Positions 26,233 to 36,226 of a DNA stretch of 64,000 nt are shown here, piece after piece (position 1 is the first letter of the stretch; every line of letters starts with the position of its first letter). A program made the position numbers and the translations under genes. Below the pieces are notes generated by a model. The model had not been told where the DNA came from. It searched no databases and saw only the letters and a list, made by a program, of their open reading frames with translations. Origin of the DNA: an uncultured Clostridia bacterium (GTDB lineage: Bacteria; Bacillota; Clostridia; Oscillospirales; Acutalibacteraceae); the NCBI GenBank assembly GCA_947166625.1, contig CAMVEX010000001.1:62001-126000 (forward strand), in the 5' to 3' direction.

Positions 26233-26788
26233 AGCTATCCTCCCTTGATTTAAGTATTTTTATTAACTGCTTTTTGCCGCGGTAGATTCTTTTCCTTATC
26301 GTTTCCCGTTTTTCTCCCGTAAGTTTTGATATTTCTTTTGATGATAATTCCATAACGAGATTCATATAAAGAGCATCCCTGTAATTGTCTTCGAGAATGT
26401 TAATGGCTTTCAAAACATTTTCATACAAATTCTCTTTTTCGATCACATCGACAAAATCGTCATCAACCGATTTCTTGTTTTCTGTTTTGATCGCTTCTTC
26501 GATTTTCTTTTGATTATCTCTGCGCCTTAAAATATCTATTGATTTATTCTTAACGGCAATAAGCAAATAGTTCTTTATATCCGTTTCGTTTTTAACTTTG
26601 TTTGAAAACAGGGAAAAGTTTTCCGCAAGCGACCAAAAAACATTATGAACGGCATCTTCCGCATCGTGATGATTTTTCAAAATCGAAACCGCGTACGAAA
26701 ACATTATGTCTCTGTTTTCAAGATAAATCGCTTCAAACCGATCTTTATCTTCTTCATTTTCAATTATGCTCAGATAGATGTACAGCAT
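26225..26788 (-). CDS. ECF-type RNA polymerase sigma factor
   Basis: A 187-residue sigma-70 family factor of ECF size. Region 2 is at about 20-90 (DIMFSYAVSILKNHHDAED) and region 4 at about 125-180, with a helix-turn-helix ending RKRIYRGKKQL. The two are joined by a Lys/Asp-rich linker. It has a GGAGG site and is co-translated with a DUF4367 anti-sigma gene. The promoter motif before it is repeated in mirror image before the divergent secreted protein gene, which is good evidence that the factor controls itself and the rightward operon. Confidence 0.9.
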   Translation of the reverse strand: MLYIYLSIIENEEDKDRFEAIYLENRDIMFSYAVSILKNHHDAEDAVHNVFWSLAENFSLFSNKVKNETDIKNYLLIAVKNKSIDILRRRDNQKKIEEAIKTENKKSVDDDFVDVIEKENLYENVLKAINILEDNYRDALYMNLVMELSSKEISKLTGEKRETIRKRIYRGKKQLIKILKSREDSCD

Positions 26789-26812
26789 AAATCCTCCGTA
26801 CCCTTCAATAAC

Positions 26813-26842
26813 TATAGCGGAACAAAAAACGTAAACGGGACA
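26813..26842 (-). promoter_or_regulatory. ECF-type promoter of the sigma/anti-sigma genes
   Basis: On the minus strand: TGTCCCG (26842-26836), exactly 15 bases, then CCGCTATA (26820-26813). The same two motifs with the same spacing occur on the plus strand at 26887. Confidence 0.65.
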
Positions 26843-26886
26843 GCCTTTGCAAAAATTTTCATATTTTTTGAAAAATCCAAAAAATC

Positions 26887-26916
26887 TGTCCCGCTTTGTC
26901 CTTTTTCTCCGTTATA
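26887..26916 (+). promoter_or_regulatory. ECF-type promoter of the secreted/RHS operon
   Basis: TGTCCCG (26887-26893), exactly 15 bases, then CCGTTATA (26909-26916). No sigma-A promoter of good quality is visible here. The A+T-rich tract between the two divergent motifs could act as an UP element for both. Confidence 0.65.
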
Positions 26917-26968
26917 TATTACAGAGGGCAAAAATGTTCTCAATAAATGAATTGTGAGGGAAACTACC

Positions 26969-27406
26969 ATGAAAAATCTTTTTACCGCATTCTTATCAGT
27001 AATCTTAATTTCTGCAATGTTGCTTTCCACAGCGGCGACATCAACTCCACCATCTGATAATCCCGCAAAGTATAACAACACGGTTTCAACTTATACATCA
27101 GCTTCAATTTCAAGCTCTGGAAAATTGAGTATTGATCTAAATTATACGGGAATAAGCGGAGTAACAACAAAAGGTGTAATTACAAGTTATGTTGAAAAAC
27201 GATTTCTCGGTTTATTCTGGACAAGAGTGAATATCGGTCAGCCTAACAACGAATGGGTTGATACGAGCTACAGCTACACTTATTCCGGCTCTCATACTCA
27301 ACAGCTAACAAGTACCGGTACATACAGAATTACTGTTAATTACAAAATCTCCGGCTCCGGCGGAGCAGCTGACAGCATTGACTATCAGGTTACAAGGACA
27401 TATTAA
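26969..27406 (+). CDS. Small secreted beta-rich protein
   Basis: The protein has 145 residues. The signal peptide (about 1-26, ending near AAT) is followed by a Ser/Thr/Tyr/Gly-rich domain of alternating strands, as in small immunoglobulin-like secreted proteins of Clostridia. It has no cysteines and no catalytic motif. The earlier GTG at 26954 lacks a site; GAGGG lies 8 bases before the ATG at 26969. It is the first gene after the rightward ECF-like promoter and 59 bases before the giant RHS gene, so it belongs to the same controlled module. Function unknown. Confidence 0.8.
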   Translation: MKNLFTAFLSVILISAMLLSTAATSTPPSDNPAKYNNTVSTYTSASISSSGKLSIDLNYTGISGVTTKGVITSYVEKRFLGLFWTRVNIGQPNNEWVDTSYSYTYSGSHTQQLTSTGTYRITVNYKISGSGGAADSIDYQVTRTY

Positions 27407-27465
27407 CATATAGACTTTCAGATATCAACTTTATTAGTTGAGAATACTATGCAGGAGGGGTATTT

Positions 27466-30400
27466 ATGAGAGTTGTTAAAGTATTTTTCCTAATTGTGTT
27501 ATGTTTGATTTTTGTATTTCAGTCAATTTCTCCCATAGCAAAGGCATATGGGAGCAGAAAAGTTTCACTTGAACCTGCTCATAAAAGTGCGCTAAAAGGA
27601 GAGCCTTTAGTAGGTGGTAATGGTGGCTACAGCGGAGCGGATGATGTTACTATTGAAAACAATAAAGTTAAACTTAATGATCCGATAGTAGGAGAAAAAG
27701 TTGAACTGCGTTCTGCCTACACAAAGCATTTCCAACATAGAGACGGAACATATACAGCGGTTCTGTATCCATTTCCGGTTCATTACCTTGCTTCAACGGG
27801 AAAATGGGAAGAATATGATAACAGTTTAGTCCTCAACAACGAAAGAATCGACTCTAAAGGTCAGGCAACATATACGCCGACATCAACGCCTTTAGATATA
27901 AGGTTGCCGCAAAATATAATTGACAATACTATAGTTATCGGGAAAAACGGTTATACATTAACCATTGGGGTGAATTCAAATAATAAAACAATCAATCCCA
28001 AAGCCAAATCCGTTATTGTCAAAAATTCGGAATTGCAAGCCCGTGAAAAAATCAGATCATCTGATGTGTATAATCTTTCTGACAAAGAAATAAAAAACTA
28101 TAATACAGAAATTATCAAAGTGGATGAGAAAAACTCGTCTGCTAAATATGAAGAAGTGTTTGATAATGCTGATTTAACAATTGATATCACTTCCGCCGTT
28201 GTAAAAGAAACCATTGAAATAAAAGAAAAGTCAAATATACCTTCTTATTCTTTTGATGTTGGATTAAATGGTTTAATACAGAAAAAGCAAAATAACGGAT
28301 CAATAGCACTGTATGATAACAGTAAAAGTGAATATCCGATTTTCGTTATCAACGCGCCGTATATGCTTGATTCATCAGGAGAAGAATGCCATAATATCGA
28401 GATGTATTTTGAGAACAATTCTCTGACGATTACTCCGGATAGTGAGTGGCTCAATGAAAGCAACAGACAATTTCCCGTTTACTTAATACCCTCTATCTCG
28501 GTTTCGCCATCATCTGTTTCAGATGCCTATGTATCTCGCTTGTCTCCAAACACAAACTACGGAGATAACGAATATCTCAATGTTGGTAAAACAATCCTTA
28601 CCCGGACTCGATCATATTTGAAATTTTCGCTTCCGGAGTTGCCGGAAGGAAGTGTGATCTACAATGCAACTTTAGGCATAACTCAAAACAATATACTATA
28701 TGGAAACACTTCAAAATGGATTTACGCTTTTGATCTGTCTCGAGTTTCTACATGGAACAGCGACTCAATCACATGGAACAATCAGCCTGTTTCAACTGAC
28801 GAAGACGGTCCCCAAAACGATGGGATTCAACAGATAGATTATCAATATTATCTGACCGGCAGCGGAAATAAAGATTATATATTTGACATAACCAAATCGG
28901 TAAGGAATTGGTATGAGGGACGCAACAATAACGGCTTTCTCTTAACCAGTAACGACGAATCAGCAAATTGCAGTTCAAGGTTTTTCTCATCAGACAATTC
29001 ATCTGGAAATCGCCCGGTTATTACCGTGTCATACAGTAATAACATAGGTTATGAGAATTATTGGGAATATGAGACTGTTGAAAACTCTGATGATTATGAA
29101 ATTCCGTTTGTGAATCTGCACAATGGGAGTTTAACGTACATAAAGAATGATATCAGTATGACCGGCAATTTAATGCCCATTCAAATCAGTCATGTCTATA
29201 ATTCAAATGCTGCAGAAATATATTCAGAAGTGTATAGTGATATGAATGTTGGCTTGCGTTTTCATCTTAACATTCAAGAGGCACTTATTCCTATTTCACA
29301 AAACAGTGATTTGTACGGATCCGGGTATAGGTATAAATACTTTGATTCTGACGGAACTCTTCACTACTATATTCAATCAGGTAATGAAATTATAGACAGT
29401 TTTGATCCCTCAAACAAAATAATTGCAGGCGGTAATGTATTGTATCGGGAAGACGCTGCCGGAAATAAAAAATATTTTGACAATAACCATAAATTATACA
29501 GGATAGAAGACAAAAACGGCAATGCACAGATTATTTCATATTCAGGATCAAAAATAACTCAGGTTACTGATCCGGTAGGAAGAAAAGCTGTCTTTTCATA
29601 TGACAATAACAATAACCTTATAAGTATTACAGACAATGTTGACAGAATAATCGGTTTTGTTTATACTGAAGATAATAACAATACTCTATTAACGGAAATG
29701 TCTTTCCCCGGTAACAGAGATATTTTACTTGATTATTCTGATTACAGCAGTAAAAACAGACTTACAAAAATAGATCATCAGGATTACAGACCTTTTTTAA
29801 TTTCATACAACAACAAAAAAATAAACCGAGTATACTCCATATCCAAGAGGTATTCTTACAGATATTTTTATTACAGCCAAAGTGACGAAACCGGATTCTC
29901 TTCGGGAAACACATCAATGACTATGTCAAGCAGTATAAATGCCCAATTCAACTTTAGCTTTGATAGATTAGGCCACGCTCTGACCAAAACAAACGGTAAC
30001 GGTCAAACAGAATATTTGAATTATTGTGCCGAAAACAACTACTATAAGCTCAATAAATTGGAAAACAAGTCTGAGCTTCAAGCTATTTCCCAAAACATGC
30101 TGAAAAATCATGGGTTTGAAGGTAGCGGATACTGGACTTCATTACAGTGTATTAACGGTAGCTATGAAATTACTGATGAAATGCATTCTGTAGGAAGAAA
30201 ATCCTTAAAGTTGATTGCAACAGGTGAAAATTCCATAATAGAAATAGATCAGGATTTAGGCACAATTCCTCAAATTAATGCCGGCGTTTTTTCAATTTCA
30301 CTTGATGTGTTTTTTAAGCCGTCTGCTCCGATAACTGAAGATGAGCGCGGCATTGCGTTCGGTGCTACATATATGTATAATAACTCGACATGGCAGCCAA

Positions 30401-33400
30401 AAAGAAGTGAATGGATAAATGGAACCAACGGCTGGGAAAGATTCAGCTTATCGGGAGTCCAAATTACAGGTGCCTATTCAAATGCTCACTTTTTCATTGA
30501 ATTTGCCAATTGTAACATCGGTGATATTGCATATATTGACAACATTCAGATAGAAATGGGAGACGGCCCGGGATGTTATAACCTCGTTGAAAACAGTGAT
30601 TTTTCATATGAGACAAATGCTCCTTCAATCGGGTCAACTTCAGACGGATTATCTGCATCAAAATGGAGCGGAATAAACCTTCAATCAGCTGACGGTATAA
30701 GAACTAACGGAACACGCAATTGCTTTGTTATCAACGGTTTACCGGATACGAATAAAGTCTTATATCAAAATATTGAAGTCAATAAAGAAGCCGGTCAAAC
30801 GTTAATTTTCGGAGGTAAAGCGGCTGCATATGCCTCTAATATTGAAAACAACCGATTATTTGAGATACAAGTTACTTTATTCTATGACAACAGTACTGAA
30901 ACAGATACGATCACCTTAAAATATGATCCTTCTATTGACGGAGCGGAGCAATTAAGATCTACTGCCGTAAAATTGACCGCAGATTGTACTTATGCTCAGT
31001 TTAAGTTTATCTATTCTAAACAAATAGGCAAGGCTTATTTCTATGATGCTTTTGCTTACATAAGTAATTACGGAAATCACTTTGAGTATGATAACAGTGG
31101 GGCGTTGATTTCAGTATCAAACGGTTACGATTATATTGAGAATTATTCGTTAGCCTCGGATTCCGTTGATATAGTATCAATTGAGCAGACCACAGGCGGT
31201 AAATCATCCACCATAGAAATTACTTATGATTCAAATCGTAACATCACTGAAATCGAAAACCCCGAAGGGTCAACAATTGGATACTCTTATAATAATTCCG
31301 GGCAGGTCTTGACTCATACCGTTTCAACTTCTACTCAAAATTCTTCAACTGAATCCGTTACGTATATTCAAAACGGTAACTATGTCAAAACATTTACAGA
31401 TGCTGACGGTATTACAACGACATATACTTACGATAACAATGATCAGGCCAAAATCGGTTTGATTGTAGGAATATCAAAAAGTAATGGAGAATCTCAGACT
31501 TTTACCTATGATCCCAACACAGATGAATTGCTCAGTAAAAGTGTTCCCGGGGGAAGCGGTACGATTAATGCCGATGTTAATATAACTTATGCTGACGGAA
31601 AAATCTCCAATATCAATCATAACTCAACTGATTATTCTTTCACATATTCCTATGGAAATCTAAATGAAGCATACATTGGTCAAAACTTGTTGTTCAGAGA
31701 TACTTATAATAATTTCAATCAGTTATTATCACGCTTGTATCCCAATTATCAAACATTTTCTCGCCGTTATAATAGTGATGATTTAAGCCTTTCCGTAGAT
31801 CGATTTGAGACTACGGTATTGCACGGATATAGGTATGGAAAGAACGGAAAAGTATCTTCAGTTATAGAATGGCCGATGGGAATTCCCACTTCCTGCTATA
31901 TCGATTATGCTTTATACGGATTACCGGCTCATGTGATAGGGGAAGACAAGACAAAAGCCTTGTATGAATATGATATGGCAGGCAATTTGTCTCATTACAC
32001 ATTTTCAAAAGATAATAATGTAATTTATGAGGGCAACTATCATCTGAATGATAAAGCTTTGCCCGAGTTAGTGACTGTTGAAGGCGCGGTTACAGCAAAC
32101 ATGCAGTATGTTTATGATCATTGCTGCCGAGTTTTAAGTTCCACATGTGGCCCCATAATTAATGAGTATGCCTACTCTGACAACTCAACAACAGGAGATT
32201 TTGACAAAAAGCCCACCCAATACTCGGTTAAGGATTTTACCGGAAACACACTGATGCAGTATAGTTTACAGTATGATTCATCCAATAATCTTGTTTCTAC
32301 TGCAAGCGGCAGTAATTCGACTTATTACACCTATAATGAGTTAAATCAGCTAACGAGTGAAACCATCGGTAACGATACCTATACATACACTTATGATTCC
32401 GGAGGGAACATTATTAAGGTTTCAAAGGGATATTCTGTTGAACATACTTTTGTTTACGGCAATTCTGATTGGAAAGATCAGCTGACTTCATATGATTCAC
32501 ACAGTATTACCTACAATGCGGGCGGCAATCCTATATCATACAAAGGATACAGGATGAACTGGACAAGATATAACTGTCTTAATGTTTTCAGCGGAAACGG
32601 AACAAATGCTATCTATATGTATAAGGGAAAAAGCACCAGATGTAAAAAGATTCTGAATGGAGTTGATACAGATTATACATACTCCGGCGACTTACTTATG
32701 CGGCAGGTTTCGGGAGATGATGTAATTGATTTCTCCTACGACTTTTTCGGAAATCCTATAGGCTTTAACTATAACGGAAACAGTTATTATTATGTTTATG
32801 ACTGTCTCGGAAACATTGTTAATGTGGTTGAACCAACCGGCAACATAGTAGCAACCTATACTTATGATGCATGGGGAAAAATTCTTTCTTCTTCGGGGAC
32901 GCTTGCCGACATAAACCCGATCAGATATAAAGGATATTACTATGATTCGGAAACAGGTTTCTATTATTTAAAATCAAGGTATTACAATCCTGAATGGCAT
33001 AGATTTCTCAGCCCTGATACAGAAATGATAGCAGGCAACGATCTTTTCCTCGGCTGTAATATGTACAGTTACTGTTACTATAACCCGATAAAATATACAG
33101 ATTCCGAAGGGAAAGCTCCTAATTTAAGGGATACAATGATCAATGCTGCTTGTGAACTGATCCGCATCAGTGATAAAGTCATAGCATTTTCACTTGCTAT
33201 CCCGACAAGCAAGTTTTTTGAGGTAGTTAACGGTGAAATTCTTGAACCTATTAAAGAAAAAATCGGCAATGATTTTGTGAGTAACCCGAATGTTCAATTC
33301 GTATTACCGTTTTTTGAAGCGGGAGCAAAAAAAATTATACCTTTTCTGCTTGGAAATTTAACCGAAACTTTTGACAGGCCGATCGGATTAAGAAATCTTA

Positions 33401-34020
33401 TGCCCGTCTTTATGAACGGTGGGGCTGTATGGGCACAATATTTCTTGGGATTTAAACCAGATGGAAATGGTAATTATGTTAGCCATGATGACGGAACATT
33501 TATGTGGCAGAGTTTGGCAGGATATTCAATGGGATACGATTACTTTTTCAGTTTGGGCGGTCCGATATTCAGACGATTATATGAATTTCAAAATACTGTG
33601 GGCAATAAAACAACATACTATGTAGTCTGGATCTGGAAGGGAGATTACTGGAATCTCGGTGCAGGTGCGGAAATAGGAATCTACAAAACGGATGATTTTT
33701 ATAGTTACAATAGACATTTTTATGAAGTTGATCCAGATTTAAAACTTACTGTTGATATTTTAATAAAATATCATGAATATTTTCAGACACCATATCCAAT
33801 ATATGAAGAAGACGGCAAAGCTGGCTGGTGGATCTGCTTTTTTACACCCCAAATTCAGTTTCCCAAAGTGGATTGGATAGATGTATATTTGAATGTGAAG
33901 TTTAATGATACAAGTCTGTTTGCACCGTTCTATTCTAAGTATTGTTCGTCCGAAACAAATTGGAGCGAAGTAACTATACCTTCAATAAAGAATAATTATC
34001 AGTTTGATATTACGTATTAA
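27466..34020 (+). CDS. Giant secreted RHS-repeat protein with DUF4474-like C-terminus
   Basis: A 2184-residue surface protein with a signal peptide (about 1-28). A DNRLRE-type domain (about 345-525) has the typical YVSRLSPNTNYGDNEYL start. Two carbohydrate-binding-like stretches lie near 880-1010 and 1040-1190. Many YD repeats fill about 620-860 and 1200-1810. The RHS core (about 1819-1882) has RYKGYYYDSETGFYYL and RFLSPDT. The last 300 residues, after the core, resemble DUF4474 and end in FDITY. In other bacteria, variable domains after the RHS core are often toxins, but DUF4474 has no known activity. A GGAGG-type site lies 7 bases before the ATG. Confidence 0.9.
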   Translation: MRVVKVFFLIVLCLIFVFQSISPIAKAYGSRKVSLEPAHKSALKGEPLVGGNGGYSGADDVTIENNKVKLNDPIVGEKVELRSAYTKHFQHRDGTYTAVLYPFPVHYLASTGKWEEYDNSLVLNNERIDSKGQATYTPTSTPLDIRLPQNIIDNTIVIGKNGYTLTIGVNSNNKTINPKAKSVIVKNSELQAREKIRSSDVYNLSDKEIKNYNTEIIKVDEKNSSAKYEEVFDNADLTIDITSAVVKETIEIKEKSNIPSYSFDVGLNGLIQKKQNNGSIALYDNSKSEYPIFVINAPYMLDSSGEECHNIEMYFENNSLTITPDSEWLNESNRQFPVYLIPSISVSPSSVSDAYVSRLSPNTNYGDNEYLNVGKTILTRTRSYLKFSLPELPEGSVIYNATLGITQNNILYGNTSKWIYAFDLSRVSTWNSDSITWNNQPVSTDEDGPQNDGIQQIDYQYYLTGSGNKDYIFDITKSVRNWYEGRNNNGFLLTSNDESANCSSRFFSSDNSSGNRPVITVSYSNNIGYENYWEYETVENSDDYEIPFVNLHNGSLTYIKNDISMTGNLMPIQISHVYNSNAAEIYSEVYSDMNVGLRFHLNIQEALIPISQNSDLYGSGYRYKYFDSDGTLHYYIQSGNEIIDSFDPSNKIIAGGNVLYREDAAGNKKYFDNNHKLYRIEDKNGNAQIISYSGSKITQVTDPVGRKAVFSYDNNNNLISITDNVDRIIGFVYTEDNNNTLLTEMSFPGNRDILLDYSDYSSKNRLTKIDHQDYRPFLISYNNKKINRVYSISKRYSYRYFYYSQSDETGFSSGNTSMTMSSSINAQFNFSFDRLGHALTKTNGNGQTEYLNYCAENNYYKLNKLENKSELQAISQNMLKNHGFEGSGYWTSLQCINGSYEITDEMHSVGRKSLKLIATGENSIIEIDQDLGTIPQINAGVFSISLDVFFKPSAPITEDERGIAFGATYMYNNSTWQPKRSEWINGTNGWERFSLSGVQITGAYSNAHFFIEFANCNIGDIAYIDNIQIEMGDGPGCYNLVENSDFSYETNAPSIGSTSDGLSASKWSGINLQSADGIRTNGTRNCFVINGLPDTNKVLYQNIEVNKEAGQTLIFGGKAAAYASNIENNRLFEIQVTLFYDNSTETDTITLKYDPSIDGAEQLRSTAVKLTADCTYAQFKFIYSKQIGKAYFYDAFAYISNYGNHFEYDNSGALISVSNGYDYIENYSLASDSVDIVSIEQTTGGKSSTIEITYDSNRNITEIENPEGSTIGYSYNNSGQVLTHTVSTSTQNSSTESVTYIQNGNYVKTFTDADGITTTYTYDNNDQAKIGLIVGISKSNGESQTFTYDPNTDELLSKSVPGGSGTINADVNITYADGKISNINHNSTDYSFTYSYGNLNEAYIGQNLLFRDTYNNFNQLLSRLYPNYQTFSRRYNSDDLSLSVDRFETTVLHGYRYGKNGKVSSVIEWPMGIPTSCYIDYALYGLPAHVIGEDKTKALYEYDMAGNLSHYTFSKDNNVIYEGNYHLNDKALPELVTVEGAVTANMQYVYDHCCRVLSSTCGPIINEYAYSDNSTTGDFDKKPTQYSVKDFTGNTLMQYSLQYDSSNNLVSTASGSNSTYYTYNELNQLTSETIGNDTYTYTYDSGGNIIKVSKGYSVEHTFVYGNSDWKDQLTSYDSHSITYNAGGNPISYKGYRMNWTRYNCLNVFSGNGTNAIYMYKGKSTRCKKILNGVDTDYTYSGDLLMRQVSGDDVIDFSYDFFGNPIGFNYNGNSYYYVYDCLGNIVNVVEPTGNIVATYTYDAWGKILSSSGTLADINPIRYKGYYYDSETGFYYLKSRYYNPEWHRFLSPDTEMIAGNDLFLGCNMYSYCYYNPIKYTDSEGKAPNLRDTMINAACELIRISDKVIAFSLAIPTSKFFEVVNGEILEPIKEKIGNDFVSNPNVQFVLPFFEAGAKKIIPFLLGNLTETFDRPIGLRNLMPVFMNGGAVWAQYFLGFKPDGNGNYVSHDDGTFMWQSLAGYSMGYDYFFSLGGPIFRRLYEFQNTVGNKTTYYVVWIWKGDYWNLGAGAEIGIYKTDDFYSYNRHFYEVDPDLKLTVDILIKYHEYFQTPYPIYEEDGKAGWWICFFTPQIQFPKVDWIDVYLNVKFNDTSLFAPFYSKYCSSETNWSEVTIPSIKNNYQFDITY

Positions 34021-34035
34021 AAGGAGGACAAAGTA

Positions 34036-34818
34036 ATGGGAATATTTCTGAAAGTATGGGCTTTAATACTGGGTATGATAATGGCTTTCTTTTCTGTGAA
34101 GACTCCTGTAAAAGCTTACGAGCCGGAAACGGTTGTTATCAATGGTGTTACTTACAAGAATTGTTTTCTCCCGGAGTATGCAGGGCTTAATACCACAAAT
34201 GATGATGGTAGCAAGAAAAGGTATTTTGATATCAACGATCCTTTTTATATAGACGAGTCAGGATTATTCAGATCAAAAACAAAATGGTATAATATAAATG
34301 AAAAAATTATTATTTGTGGGAGTGATGAGTATCCTTCCTTTGGCGCTCCGGGAACGATTTATTACTGCCGGGAATCCGATTGGAATGATCTCAAAGCATA
34401 TTACGGCAACATGGATAATTGGACTTGTTATATCGGAGATATTTATCATACGGAAGACTCGAAACATATTGAAATAGAAGAAGAATACTTTAACGCAGAT
34501 TTATGGAAAAGAATAATGCAGTTTAATTACGATTGCGATGAAACCGACTTATATAAATCTGTAGAATTACCTATTAACCGGAATGATATAAAGGACTATA
34601 CTTTTGTGCATTTAAATCTCTATATGAAAAGCTCTGATGAAGTGTTTTATGCTAATGTAAGAAATGTATTAGAGTATAAAGGAGATATATATATTCAAAA
34701 AGTCTATTATGAAGGATTATATGTGAAGGCATACAAATTTCCCAGTGAACTTCAAGAGTATATTTTAAAACTTACGAAACAATATGACAGTGCTGTTCAC
34801 TTTGTTGAGCAAATCTAA
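34036..34818 (+). CDS. Secreted protein, paralogue of the lipoprotein at 35164
   Basis: The protein has 260 residues and a signal peptide ending near VKA (26). The mature protein starts with a motif shared with the gene at 35164: NGVTYKNCFLP here and DGTKYRNGFLP there. It also shares the YCRESDW block near 115 and a C-terminal FPSELQEY. No catalytic site is seen. It starts 15 bases after the RHS gene with a GGAGG site, so it is made with the RHS protein and may be its partner or its immunity protein. Export argues for a role outside the cell. Confidence 0.82.
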   Translation: MGIFLKVWALILGMIMAFFSVKTPVKAYEPETVVINGVTYKNCFLPEYAGLNTTNDDGSKKRYFDINDPFYIDESGLFRSKTKWYNINEKIIICGSDEYPSFGAPGTIYYCRESDWNDLKAYYGNMDNWTCYIGDIYHTEDSKHIEIEEEYFNADLWKRIMQFNYDCDETDLYKSVELPINRNDIKDYTFVHLNLYMKSSDEVFYANVRNVLEYKGDIYIQKVYYEGLYVKAYKFPSELQEYILKLTKQYDSAVHFVEQI

Positions 34819-34889
34819 CGAAGCAACAGAAGGATAATCAAATTGGCGGTTAATTAAAAAAGCTAGAATGGCAACAGGGAGGTGTTATT

Positions 34890-35123
34890 ATGCCAGGCGC
34901 CGGATTGTTTACAATGTCTGTATTAACAATAATTTACACCTATTTTCCGGGGCTTATAGGTCCGTTGTTCAATGCAATGGGTGCTGATATGGATATGAAT
35001 ATGGCTATGGAATTTCGTGAAATGGCTTTTGAATTCTTAAAAATTGCAGGACCTGTCGCTTTGAAAGATTTTCTCATTCCTGTAATAATCGAAATAGCAA
35101 AGAACCATATCCCTTGGATTTGA
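34890..35123 (+). CDS. Small hydrophobic protein, function unknown
   Basis: The protein has 77 residues with two hydrophobic helices (about 3-30 and 48-73) around a Met/Asp-rich middle (DMDMNMAMEF). It has a strong AGGGAGGTG site 8 bases before the ATG, so it is probably expressed. No family recognised. Its place between the two related exported proteins of the RHS module suggests a membrane helper or a small toxin/holin-like peptide; the sequence does not decide. Confidence 0.6.
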   Translation: MPGAGLFTMSVLTIIYTYFPGLIGPLFNAMGADMDMNMAMEFREMAFEFLKIAGPVALKDFLIPVIIEIAKNHIPWI

Positions 35124-35163
35124 TAAATCTATGTGGAAAAGTAATAAGGTTATCGGAGATACT

Positions 35164-35991
35164 ATGAAAAGAATAATCGGTTTAGCATTACCTCTGATGA
35201 TAGTATTGTCGGCCGTTTCGTGTTCTGTCGGCTCTCCAAATGCTCCGTTTAATCAGGAAGCATCTTTATCCGAATCGACAATTATTTCTTCTGAAAAAGG
35301 AGAAGAGATAAATCGCGAATCGGATCCATCTTACGGCGGAGAAGAAACATCAACTTTGAACGGAGAAGAATCCTCTTCAATCGAAATTGAGGTTGATGGC
35401 ACTAAATACAGAAATGGATTCCTGCCGGGTTTATCATTAACCTATGATGAGGGAAACACGCAGCTTGTTCAAAGCGAAGCTTTAGGTGAATGTTATTTGG
35501 TTAAACAAGGCAATAAGCAGTTTTTGGTATGTAACAGTAATGACGGCAAAACTTCCGCTGAGAATGTTTATTGTAAATCAAGCGATTGGAAATCGTACAG
35601 GTCCTTTTATTCAAGCGCTGAAAATTATGACATAACGGTTTCAAAAATCACAAACGGCAAAGAGAAAATCACCGATATCAAGGATGTCAATCTGATTAAG
35701 CTCATTGATTTAATATCATTTTGCGACAGGAATCGTTATGACGATTTTTCCTCAACTGTACCGAAAGCAGCTTATGCTGTAGCATATAAGCTCGCCGACT
35801 CTCCGAAATATCGAATTTCAATAAATTCAAAAGACGGTTTGGTTTTGGGAAAGTCCTCCGATTTAATGATAATCAGCGAAAAGATTTCTTTGATTTACCA
35901 CATAATAATGAGTGAAAACAAGGCTTTGATTATTGACATACCATCCGATCTGAACAAATACTTTATGAATGTATTAAAAAACGAAACATAA
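35164..35991 (+). CDS. Lipoprotein, paralogue of the secreted protein at 34036
   Basis: A 275-residue lipoprotein with lipobox VSCS (Cys20), followed by a Ser/Glu-rich linker to about 75. The folded part starts with VDGTKYRNGFLP and has YCKSSDW and IPSDLNKY, aligned in order with blocks of the gene at 34036. The reading frame opens 33 bases earlier, but only the ATG at 35164 has a GGAG site. One copy is freely secreted and this one is anchored, which resembles an effector/partner pair that diverged after duplication. Last gene of the module. Confidence 0.8.
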   Translation: MKRIIGLALPLMIVLSAVSCSVGSPNAPFNQEASLSESTIISSEKGEEINRESDPSYGGEETSTLNGEESSSIEIEVDGTKYRNGFLPGLSLTYDEGNTQLVQSEALGECYLVKQGNKQFLVCNSNDGKTSAENVYCKSSDWKSYRSFYSSAENYDITVSKITNGKEKITDIKDVNLIKLIDLISFCDRNRYDDFSSTVPKAAYAVAYKLADSPKYRISINSKDGLVLGKSSDLMIISEKISLIYHIIMSENKALIIDIPSDLNKYFMNVLKNET

Positions 35992-36105
35992 TAATTTCAG
36001 ACTGTTCAAAACCAAACCTCATCAACATTAATGAAATGAAACATAAATCATTATCAAACCTCAAAACCGCCGCTCAACCAACAGCTCGTCGGACAATATA
36101 ACATT

Positions 36106-36144
36106 AAGGGAACAAAGATCATTAAGATCATTGTTCCCTTTTTT
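36106..36144 (+). terminator. Terminator of the RHS module
   Basis: AAGGGAACAA (36106-36115) pairs with TTGTTCCCTT (36131-36140), followed by more T. The inner part (GATCATT and ATCATT) may add pairing. Confidence 0.85.
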
Positions 36145-36226
36145 AACCAACTATGTTGACAGTTACGCAAATAAATGATTGTTGTTCTTAATTTTAGAAA
36201 TTACTGGTTTATGAATCACTGCCTTC

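Noticed and set aside
26836-26893. The CGGGACAG/CTGTCCCG inverted repeat as a simple terminator
   Set aside because: The arms are about 40 bases apart and each is followed, at the same 15-base distance, by a CCGyTATA element on its own strand. Divergent promoters explain this better.
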